Shown: positions 19,446 through 27,827 of the stretch, in pieces
Numbering within the stretch: the stretch's first letter is position 1
How the letters are laid out: every line of letters starts with the position of its first letter
Assembly: GCA_013054445.1 (NCBI GenBank)
Contig: JAAMPI010000705.1
Span: 1 to 27,827, forward strand
Reading direction: 5' to 3'
Origin: Cudoniella acicularis
Lineage: Eukaryota; Ascomycota; Leotiomycetes; Helotiales; Helotiaceae
Length of the DNA: 27,827 nt
The notes under the pieces: generated by a model
What the model was told of the DNA's origin: nothing
The model's input: only the letters and a program-made list of their open reading frames with translations
The model's database searches: none
Program-made: the position numbers and the translations under genes

Positions 19446-21256
19446 ATGCAGAGCACGACGGGCAATCCCATATACGCCTTGCAGGATGTGCCGGGGAAAG
19501 GAAAGGGTCTCGTCGCAATCGAAAATATCTCCAAGGGCACACGAATTCTTTCCGAAGAGCCCATCATTACAGTACCTCGTAATGAACCGGTCAGTGAACG
19601 GTTACGAACATCCATCTGCCAGCAAGTCGATGCCCTCAGCGAACACCAGCGGCGAGCATTCCTATCCATGCATAATATCCATCCATATGGGAATGCTGCT
19701 GAGCAGTATCTTGGGATCATTCGAACAAACTCCCTACCTGCTGAAACTGACGGAGATAAATGGTCAATCTTCCTAGAAGCATGCCGTATTAACCACGCCT
19801 ACGATAACAACGCACAGAAGAACTGGAACGAGAACATCAAACGGCATACAGTGCATGCTTTGAGAGACATTCACGAAGGCGAAGAGATCACGATATACTA
19901 CTTAGGAGTCGACAAAAACCGCGAAGCCCGACAGGAGGATCTTCAGGCAAAGTTTGGCTTTACATGTTGGTGCCGTCTCTGCTCCTTGCCGCCAGAGCAG
20001 AGTCGAGAAAGTGATAGGAGATTAGAGGAGATTTACCGGTTGGACATTCTCATCGGGCAAGGCGGCGTAGATGGTATTTTGTCATCCCCACTACGAATCC
20101 TCCGCTACGTTGATCAACAAGTCCGTCTCTATAACGAGCAACGACCAGGTCACCTTGGTTTGCCGCGGGCCTTTCTCGATGCCGCTCAGATCGCTATCGC
20201 CAATGGCGACTTGGCAAGAGGACATACCTTCGCGGAGAGGGCGGCGTCTGCTTGGAGGACGGCCCTTGGCGGCGACAGCCCGGAAGTGATCGAGCCCGCA
20301 ACTTTAGCACGGGACCCCTCGAAGCACAAGCTATACGGAATTTCAAAGTTATACGGAGTTTCAAAGCTATACGGAATCTCAATGAAGTGGAGCACGACAG
20401 TGGATGAAGTCCGCGCGGACTTGAACCGAGCGACTTCGAAGACTGGCTTTGGAAGAGGGTGAAGCCAAAACACCCGAGACAGCAGGTGGATCTTCGGGAC
20501 CGCGCGACCTTCCCCGGGTTCATTGACCTCCCAGACGAGAACGACGTCGATCCGGACTTCTATGAGAGCAGCCTAGTTACTTACCGACAGGGACGCTGTT
20601 GGTGCTTCTTAGGCGAGATTGTGGATTTCGTCACACTCCATCATCTAGAGATAGAAATCAAGGATGTTGACGGCGGGAAAATTCCACTGCACTTCTACAC
20701 CGATGGCCGAGGCAGTGAATTGACACCTACCCAGGTTCAAAGGGGGTACACAGTCGCAATTTTCTATGCAAAACGTCACGTATTTAAGTTTGGTGAGCCC
20801 GGTATCCGCCATGAGGATCCTCGGATGATCAAGGTAAGATTACCATAACAATTGCCAATCTATATAATTAAGTTTGATTCATGTTCGCTAACCGAACGCG
20901 ACGTCACGCAGATCTTTCCACTATCACTACATAAGTTGCTGGCGTTAAACGACCAGGTCCAACAGTTCTCAACAGAGCTTGATGGTATCAGAATGTGTCA
21001 CGGGTGTGGTAAGAAGGCAGCCTCTCTACAGCGGTGTAGTAAGTGCTCGTCTTTCTGGTATTGCGACAGGGTAAGACCACCATTGAAAATCTTCCCTGTA
21101 TTATGTTGACTTGGATGCTAACATGAGTGTGATAAGGCCTGCCAGGTAGCTGGCTGGAACGAGAAAGGCCACAAGGCTGATTGCAAGCTCCTCAAAGATC
21201 CTAATTTGCGAGGATTGTTCGTTCTCAAATGGGACGAATTTGATAACTATATTTGA
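19446..21256 (+). CDS. SET domain protein with C-terminal MYND zinc finger, frameshifted
   Basis: The ATG at 19446 follows AAAA; an upstream in-frame TTG at 19410 is not used. The SET domain covers residues 9-154: GKGKGLVA, GTRILSEEPI, then CRINHAYDNNAQ (113-124) and GEEITIYY (145-152). A CWCRLC post-SET cluster lies at 174-179. SET proteins are usually lysine methyltransferases; the common NHSCxPN is NHAYDNN here. A single base appears lost at about 20423 (TTG/AAC), so the first frame ends at 20462 after 338 aa. The continuation is in the shifted frame: EPSDFEDWLWKR, then ATFPGFIDLPDENDVDPDF. Introns at 20834-20911 and 21071-21136 lead to the MYND finger (CHGCGKKAASLQRCSKC, WYCDR, ACQVAGW, HKADC) and the end KWDEFDNYI. 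Without the frameshift the product would be about 540 residues. It may be a genuine lesion or an assembly error. Confidence 0.75.
20328..20381 (+). repeat. 18-bp tandem triplication inside the SET-MYND gene
   Basis: Three adjacent 18-bp units, starting AAGCTATACGGAATTTCA, encode KLYGIS, KLYGVS and KLYGIS. They keep frame and lie about 40 bp before the frameshift. Confidence 0.92.
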
Positions 21257-22011
21257 TTTCCTCTCCACGCTACAGAGGACTCTAAGGATTCTGGTTTACT
21301 AGACCGATCTGCGGATCCAGGGATCCATTCAACAACCACCTATATAGCCATATAGTTTTCCTTTCTAGAGCTGCGTGCTCAACTTCAATACATAACTTTC
21401 TACACTAATTTACTTGACACTTCAATTGACGATTAAAACCCAACTATCACAGCACGTGATATACCAGAACGTTACATAAGGTTTGAATATTGATAGGCTT
21501 GCCACCAGCAAGGCATCGCGACAAAAAAAAAGGCAGACTTTCTGACGCGACGCGCTGGCGATCCACGCGCCTGACTGAAAACGGCAATCAACAGAACGCC
21601 TTGGCGAAAGTACTCGCGGGTTCTGCCTATCCTGATTCCTTATCCACTTCACTTAGGAAGAGAGCTTTAAGAGAATAGGACGCTGAGACTTTATTTACTA
21701 ATATCTATAACTATGGTCTTATTTCCTTTTTGTGAAACTACTAGTTATCTACCTATTTATAGGTAGTCTGCCTACTGTTCATTATTCTGTTCATTATTCT
21801 TCCCTCCTCCTTGTTCTTCCGAGGAAATTTTTCTCTCCTGTATGTTTAGAAGAGCGCGTCTTGATATCTTCTGGCAGTGTATTCTTTAGGAGAGGATAGG
21901 TAGTTTGCTATATAAGTATTAGCACTGGCTATGTATTTCAAGCAAGCAATCGCTTTACTTACTATCTCTGCTATAGATAGTAGCCACGATGAATGGTCCC
22001 TAGATCTGTAC
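21257..22011. other. Intergenic, no gene seen
   Basis: This is the region downstream of the SET-MYND gene. It includes an A-run (about 21523-21531) and AT-rich sequence from about 21680. The 62-codon frame at 21490-21678 has no domain. Confidence 0.4.
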
Positions 22012-22735
22012 AGTGTATCAAAGGAATAATCAAACTAATTAATTAGTAACTAAATCAAATTGAAATTTCTTAATTAGAATTTGATTAAGGGTTTCCAAGA
22101 CCTACTTGATTTAATTGGAATAAATAATTAAAATAAAATAAAATAGTTTGATTACTAGCTTAGTAAGCAAGTGTTTTCAGGTCTTTCTTAGAGCCTCTTT
22201 ATTATTTTAATAACTTATTAAAGAACCACTAATTATTTATAGGAGATATAAGAGACATTTATAGAAATAGAGTTTAAATATATAACTGTTCCTTTGATTT
22301 AATATAAAACTAATTATCTTCCTCTAAAATACTTTCTTTAAGAATAGCTTCTTCTGGATATTCCTCGTCTTCAAAGGCTCCCTAATTCTTAAGAGCTACA
22401 ATATTCTTAAAAGTCTCTTTACTAAGTCTATTTCTTATTTTAGAAATAATAAGAGACCCCTGAGAAAAGAACCGCTTACTATTAGCTGAAGAAGCTGGGA
22501 TACCTATGTATTTTCTAGCTATTAAAGCTAGAACAGGGTACTTAGACTTATAGGCTTTCTAGTAGTCAAGAGGTTTAACCTATAGCTAAATTAGTATATA
22601 AATATAAAAAACTAAAAGAAAATAATTATAGATTATTTAAAGGAATTTACGTGTTTAAGTACCTTTTTATCTGCTCCTTTTTCTTCTAAATAGCTTAATA
22701 ATTCATTAGTAATAATAATAATATTATTACTAATA
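22012..22735 (-). mobile_element. RIP-decayed hAT element, 3' part
   Basis: On the minus strand, 22540-22320 translates as the hAT C-terminal dimerisation domain: YPVLALIARKYIGIPASS, ANSKRFFSQGSLIISKIRNR, LSKETFKNIVALKN, then a TAG where Trp is expected, then GAFEDEE. The rest is AT-rich with many stops. A candidate outer end starts CAGTGTATC at 22012, next to AT-rich subterminal repeats (CTAATTAATTAGTAACTAA). The element stops abruptly where the 2EXR fragment begins (about 22730). Confidence 0.75.
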
Positions 22736-23293
22736 TAAATATCCAACACTGTGGCACTCATAGCCAAGAAATATATGGCGTGGAGCTGGAAGTGAAAGAC
22801 GCCAAATCATCAAGCGTAGTTCAGCAGGGAGTTTCGTGGAGACTATGAATTTCTCGAGTATATCGGGAGTTTTCAAGACTTCTTGTGCTAGGTCGGATAA
22901 CTCATTGATAGATTCCACCGCTGTCTCGTGTTGTTGATCTGCAGGTATCCGACATCGGTCTCCTAGTTGGCTTGAATCCTGCCGTTCCGCGATCTCAACC
23001 GGTCTGTGAGCAGGTTCATAGTTGGATTTCGGCAATGAACTCCTAGATCGCTGTCTGAAAGCTCCAATGGTGAAGTTGCTGAAGAGAATCAACACGGTGC
23101 GCAGAGTCATGGCCCCTAGCTGAGAACAATGAGGTTCTAAGAACGGATAGCAGTGTGGCGGTAAAGCGGTGATGGAGTTCTGCACTGGCCTTTTCGATTT
23201 TCGCTGTCGGCGAGTTCGGGAGAGTTTGCAGAACTTGCGGCAGAACTTGTGGCAGAACTTGGCCTTTATAGGTGGAAAATTCGAGGATGTCAT
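22730..23293 (-). pseudogene. 2EXR-domain protein fragment A, 3' end lost
   Basis: The open frame ends with TKLPAELRLMIWRLSLPAPR and HIFLGYECHSVG, the start of the fungal 2EXR domain (ExR motif: ELR and APRHI). It then runs into hAT sequence and stops at 22730. The remainder of the domain is absent. The frame opens at ATG 23293, but a TATAAA box on the minus strand lies inside it (23264-23269). The true start is therefore probably a later ATG, such as 23110 (MTLRTVLILFSNF). The region between has a 12-bp repeat. A related fragment lies at 25920-26225 (shared DQxHE, IL, ELRLMxWR, LPAPR and LG.xC). The function of 2EXR proteins is not established. Confidence 0.7.
23227..23262. repeat. 12-bp tandem repeat, three units
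   Basis: Three consecutive units, GCAGAACTTGCG, GCAGAACTTGTG and GCAGAACTTGGC, lie immediately next to the TATA-like box of 2EXR fragment A. Confidence 0.85.
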
Positions 23294-24454
23294 TCGAGTG
23301 ATTTAAGGGAGTGGTCGGTTGACGTGACAATCGTGACTCGAGCGGCTGTTAGGCAATTTTAACAATGTATGGTGGATAATAAGTGAATTAAAGAAATTAA
23401 GGAGGTGATTGGAGGAGGTTTGAGTCAACGAGGGGGGGGGGGGGAGATGAAGTGATTGGAAATGAAAGGTTCGATGCGTTTTCGCGACGAGTCGGGTATT
23501 CTACCTATGAGTTCTAATCAGTGTGGAGTTGAAGGAGAGGAAGTTCACGCCTCAAGTCAGTTGCGCCTTGCTCAACCCTTCACACTTCACCTCATTATAT
23601 CCACCACCCCAACTGTACTTGTGTGCTCATTCTATTGTAACTACGGTCCAAAGAAGTAGTAGGTACGGTTATGTTGGTTAGGTTGCCAAGTATTTGCGAA
23701 GACTGCTCAAATATCAAAGTTATGTTAATTCCAATCAAGTCTCAAGAGTTCGGTAGAACTGGCTGATAGAATAAAATTGTCAATTGACCTGTTAACCTTA
23801 AGATTGAAGACCAACCCTGATTTCAGTCAACCTTCATGCCACGTATATTTGTTCGAATTATCTGTAGACAGTAGATTTCTAAGCCAATAACAGATTTCCA
23901 TGTCTTTCGAGTCTCGACTCTCTAATCCACAGCCTGGGTCTCTTCCTCTCTCGGCTCGAGCTGCTAATCGATATCATCCTAAGCAATGACCCTCAAAAGC
24001 TTGCCTCCGGCTTTTAAAATATCCTCGGGCAATAGTGCCCCGGTTTGGCCCGTCGTTTGGCTCCATCCAGGCATGACATATATCTCGATGCGTTTCGGAT
24101 TCTTGCTCTTCTTATTAATGAGAGGGTAGGTAGAATGGTCGTGGAGGTAAGATTACCAATAGTCAAGCCAAGCGGAAATTTGCTGGCACCCACGCTGAAA
24201 ATCTTGTTGGTCGGAGTTAGTGGTAAAACGCAATCGTTGAAGGACTCTAAAATCACGGAAGAGGTTCAAGTAGGTGAGCTCGATTTCTCGATAGATATCA
24301 TCCGAAAAAAGGGGTCGAATTTCTAGTGTTCTAATATTATGTAGAGTTCTTCGAAAGACACGTTAGAGCGTTTTAAGAGAATCTGAGCTGGTAGTATCTT
24401 TATACAACTCTAAATAAAAGTAAACAGAGTCAACTTTATTATTAATCTAGAATA
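23294..24454. other. Upstream region of 2EXR fragment A and unassigned sequence
   Basis: 23330-23600 resembles the region upstream of fragment B (see findings). A run of 13 G lies at 23432-23444. A 93-codon frame at 24045-24326 (+) overlaps an 80-codon frame on the other strand, and neither has a recognisable domain. The sequence becomes AT-rich after about 24330. Confidence 0.4.
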
Positions 24455-25798
24455 GTAAGAGTAGGGGCTACTTAAGCGAGAACCATGAAAATGACCCTCT
24501 TACTTTTAAAACTCACTAAAATTATAATTTATATTATTTTAAACTAAAGTTTAGAACACGAATTAATTAATAGTAGTTAATCCACGTACTTTAATTATAT
24601 CTTTAATTTTATAGGTCAATTACTCTATATAATACCGAAAGTCACGTAGATCTACCTGATCCTAAAGCTTTTAAAGCTCCCTACGTATATCCTCCCTATT
24701 TTTTAGTATATATAGTAACTTATTTAGCTCTTGTTTTATCTAGCGCTAAACCTTCTTAATCAGGTTTAAATCTAGAGAAGAAGGTAGCTAATAAAAGCCG
24801 CGAATACTGTGTTATAGCCGTAGAAGCCGGGTATGCCCTATATAGACCTTTAAACTATCTTCTATAAAGATATACTCTAGCCCGAGTTCTTTAAACAGCG
24901 GGAAAACTATAGGTTCTAGAACTTGTTCGAGATAGGCCTTAGAGCAAACACTCTTACGTTTAGGAAGCTTTTCTATAAAGACTAATTCCGACTTATAATC
25001 CTATCTAATAGCCCCCTAAATCATAACCGAAAACCTCCCTGACCTATATATCGACCGTATCTAATTCGTTAGCGTTTTTCGTCTACCCTCTATATAACCT
25101 AAATCCTTCTACTCTTCCTAACCTTAAACGTAGCTTTGTCTAGCTAAATCACCTTTAGCCAGTCACCCTTAGGCTTGCTATTATCTCTATATACTATATA
25201 GTCCGTTGTTCCCTACTACCGGTGTTCTAATACGAATCCTAATCTCTTCTTAGCTTGCTAGCGTGATATATAGGGTCTTGGGTATATAATACAACGGCAG
25301 TAGCCTACGCGGCGGGGTTGTCGACAGATGGTTTAAACAGAGGCCTTGACTCCTAGCTAGACTTTAACCTACGAAAGTGACAGTCGGCGCGTTAACTAGT
25401 CTTTCACGACATAGCGAATATAACGGCGGATTTCTCGTATAGACATTAAATAAAGCTTATAAACTTTATTTTTTCGTGATCGCCGGCTTGATTCTTGCCT
25501 TAATATCGTCTAAATTAACCGTCGTGGCACACTAGTCTTATCAACGATTTCGTGTTATGAGAATCTATCGCGTGTATAAGCTCGAAATACTACGCGTATA
25601 GGAGTAGGCTAATCGCTATCTAGATTGTCTTAAAGAGGGCTCGATAGGATTGAGTCTTGCGTCTTTGATATCGAGGGATTTGTATTAGTGGTTGGTTTAA
25701 GGATAAATTATAAAAGGAAGGCATCGAAAAATCGACGCGTCGACGCATCTCGCTTAAGTGGGCGTAGAGTAATGGCCCCTACTCTTACCATCACACGA
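24455..25798 (-). mobile_element. RIP-decayed Tc1/mariner element, 1344 bp
   Basis: The ends are inverted repeats: GTAAGAGTAGGGGC at 24455 and the inverse, GCCCCTACTCTTAC, at 25785-25798. Both are followed inward by ACTTAAGCGAGA; the right arm has about 14 extra bases between these blocks. On the minus strand the remains of a transposase can be read through many stops: DKATFKVRKS, then PIVFPLFKELGLEYIFIEDS (near 24880). The conserved end GFYWLPSSLDLNLI...EKV, equivalent to the SPDLNPIE motif, lies near 24760. These fit the DDE superendonuclease of fungal Tc1/mariner elements. Left flank is TA; right flank is CA, so the target duplication is imperfect or mutated. Confidence 0.8.
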
Positions 25799-25919
25799 TC
25801 TAGGTGATAACCCCTCTCTTTCGGTCTTTTCTAAAGATACTTGGTTGAGATTTTATAGTGTTTCAGCGTTTCCTCTCGACTCTCAAAATTAACTGCGCTT
25901 CCCCAAGGGAGACATGCTT

Positions 25920-26225
25920 TCAATTCTTGTATCTCGCTGAATAGTCGTGAAGACTTGACAGAGTGAAGCATTTGCAGCCAAGATAGACGTATCGCGGAGC
26001 CGGAAGCATAAACCTCCAATCCATCAAGCGTAATTCGGTCGGGAACTTCGGGAATAGAGTGAATCGACTAAGTATTCCATTAGGTAGGAACAGTTCTTGG
26101 TCCGGGTCGGGTAGCTCTTTAAATAAGCTTGCTATTTCATGATTTTGGTCGGTGCTGATGTAACTTAGGTCTCTGTCTTGATTTGACCCCTGCGGTTCTA
26201 CGCTTACTATCGAATCAGTATCCAT
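25920..26225 (-). pseudogene. 2EXR-domain protein fragment B, 3' end lost
   Basis: The ATG at 26225 starts MDTDSIVSVEPQ. The conserved part reads PKFPTELRLMDWRFMLPAPR then YVYLGCKC, the beginning of the 2EXR domain. The frame then degenerates and stops at 25920; the Tc1/mariner element begins at 25798. The second half of the domain is absent. Alignment with fragment A by eye covers about 60 residues. It has the more normal start, with no ORF-internal TATA box. Confidence 0.7.
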
Positions 26226-27647
26226 TTCGAAAGCCGTCCAGGTCCGTCCTTGCCTGTTAACAGGTTGTGAGCTGGCGTTACTTAATGCTGGTCGATAGCA
26301 AAGGATTTAGAAGGAAATTCCGGAGCCGATATCAGTTTCAAGATGGTGTAGTAGAGCGCTTTTCTACTTACCTTTTTGAATTTTGTTTTCAGCAGGTCTA
26401 GAATAAGAATCGCTGGAATTGTAGCAGGCCTTAGATTTTATAGGTGAGGTTTTAGCAGGTGACTGGAACTAGCCTGAGGCAGTGATTGAAAATAAATTGA
26501 ACATATAGCTAGAGGATGTTTCAACTGTTGACTGCAGCTGTCTTGAGGCAGTGATTAAATAAATCAACCATATAACTAGAGAATGTTTCAGCAGGTGACT
26601 GGTGGGGTTTCAAACCAATGACCGAGCGACTGAAGGTGATTGGAAAGGACTTAAAGAGAGACTCGGCACGTTTTCACGAAGTCAAAGTTTGTGTCTAGTA
26701 TTGTTTCTAAAGTTGGGTTCGAAAGGAAAGGAAGTTGCGTCCAGAGTTACGTAGAAGAGGCAGGAAGGAGGGGTACTGCAGGTCCGAAACTCGTTAGTGC
26801 CTCAGTTAAACCTCTTTTATACTTCACCTCTCCAGACACTTCACCAGAATTCCCATTTTTGATTTCCAAAATACGCCAAGAAATAACTAGAGTATTATAA
26901 TCACTAATTGCCAGCTTCTCATCGAATTTTCCTTATTTCCAAGCAAAATGCAGTTTTCACCGCGAATTTCGCGCCAACCGTTTCTCGGCGAGAAAGCTCA
27001 CCAAACACTTCGAAACAGCCATATTTTCAGCGCCGTGAATCATACCTGGAAGATCAAGCATTAGTTTCTTTGGTCTAATGAATGCCAGTTGACATGAAAG
27101 AGTTGTCATAGTCGTAAATTCGTATGCGGTAACCTTGGAGTTTTGTGCTGTGAGCCTCCTTTTCTGATCAATGCTGAGGAGAAAACATTTTACATGCTGT
27201 AAGTTAGATATTTATCAATTAACTCTCAAGAATCGGCGCAAGTTTATTTAGTTGTCAATGTGCTTTAATATTGAAGACTCGTATTGCATTTTCTAGTTAC
27301 GGCAAAGTCATTACGTAACGCATAAAAGTGGAAGACAAAAGTGTTCCCGATCGAATATGATATCCCTCTTGGCTAGTGAAGTTATCGCCATGGAAAACCC
27401 AAATTCAAGGTCAGTTGAATTTCTGTCGCTACACTCCCAGCCTCGAACTGTGCTCCCGTATATGTTTCGTTAAGAGAAGCCAAGATGACAATGTAGGCTC
27501 ATTGACTGGTCACTATCCATCCGCTATCAGCCTCTGAGAGGTGTGCTAAAGACAAGAAGCCATGCATCTTGCATGAGTACTCCAGACTCAACCTTTTCCA
27601 CGCCTCAACCAAATAACTCACTCGGGTCCCAATCCGGTGGAAGTAGG
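26226..27647. other. Upstream region of 2EXR fragment B and unassigned sequence
   Basis: 26226-26860 is the presumed promoter side of fragment B and contains a tandem repeat. 26900-27647 shows no open frame of note, no RNA gene and no recognised repeat. Confidence 0.4.
26455..26602. repeat. About 68-bp tandem repeat, 2.2 units
   Basis: Unit 1 (26455-26523) and unit 2 (26524-26590) share CTTGAGGCAGTGATT-like, ACATATAGCTAGAG-like and GATGTTTCA blocks. A third unit starts GCAGGTGACTGG (26591) and then diverges. Confidence 0.8.
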
Positions 27648-27827
27648 CTGCGTGATGGGTAGTGGGTAGTACCCATTACCCGCGGGCTACCTACCACGGG
27701 TGGGTATAGTTTCCCTTACTCCTATATGGGTACCGCGGTACCCGTACTACATAAATATTACATAAATTTATGTAAATTATATATACTCTTTTAGTATATA
27801 CTCTTCTTCCTTATACACATTCTCCTA
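27648..27827 (+). mobile_element. Terminal end of the same hAT-like repeat family, inverted
   Basis: The end starts GGCTGCGTGATGGGTAGTGG and continues with ACCCGCGGG, GGGTACCGCGGTACCC and then an AT-rich tail, mirroring 1-203. It runs out of the window, so its other end is not visible. Confidence 0.45.

Noticed and set aside
24014..24326. Overlapping 80- and 93-codon frames on both strands
   Set aside because: Neither matches a domain I recognise and they exclude each other; left unassigned.
1..27827. Starship-type giant transposon carrying these genes
   Set aside because: No DUF3435 tyrosine recombinase, patatin-like, DUF3723 or ferric reductase gene was found in the window; the HET gene alone is not enough.
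1..27827. CRISPR arrays, tRNA or rRNA genes
   Set aside because: The tandem repeats seen have no spacer structure, and no tRNA-like A/B box arrangement or rRNA sequence was noticed.

Overview
The window looks like an accessory, transposon-rich region of a filamentous ascomycete (Pezizomycotina) nuclear genome. The evidence is short introns (44-130 nt) with GT/AG ends and CTAAC-like branch sites, a HET-domain gene, 2EXR-domain fragments, a SET-MYND gene, and long AT-rich blocks full of stop codons that resemble repeat-induced point mutation (RIP) of old transposons. The order within Pezizomycotina cannot be fixed from the sequence.

Layout: 1-203 is the end of a repeat family with GGGTA/ACCCGCGGGT motifs, and the same family closes the window at 27648-27827 in opposite orientation. 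806-1798 (-) is an ankyrin-repeat protein. 2552-4349 (+) is a broken HET-domain gene, followed by an AT-rich relic block to about 5450 and a 42-bp minisatellite.

5866-16265 is the most coherent part and reads as a remnant metabolic gene cluster. It holds a 2-isopropylmalate synthase paralogue (-) with an intact catalytic domain but a broken leucine-feedback domain, a seven-exon 14-TM-type MFS exporter (+), and a three-exon 2-oxoglutarate/Fe(II) oxygenase (-). It also holds a second, decayed oxygenase (-) and a 78-codon ORF that resembles a piece of a nonribosomal peptide synthetase condensation domain. Echinocandin-type pathways pair an IPMS-like enzyme with an NRPS and 2OG oxygenases, so a decayed peptide cluster is a reasonable inference, not a demonstrated fact. 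A young hAT element (8149-9382) with 8-bp target duplications sits in the divergent promoter between the synthase and the exporter. A nested pair of inverted-repeat elements (13271-13902) separates the two oxygenases.

16266-18780 is transposon debris, including an 826-bp near-perfect palindrome of two LTR-like units and a Tc1/mariner transposase fragment. 19446-21256 (+) is a SET-MYND protein gene with an 18-bp internal tandem repeat and one frameshift. 21257-27640 holds two diverged 2EXR-domain gene fragments with homologous upstream regions, separated or truncated by a RIP-decayed hAT relic (about 22012-22735) and a RIP-decayed Tc1/mariner element (24455-25798).

Genes that look intact are the ankyrin protein, the MFS exporter and the first oxygenase (with a probable internal deletion). 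The synthase retains its full catalytic part. All boundaries were read by eye; no database search or computation was run.
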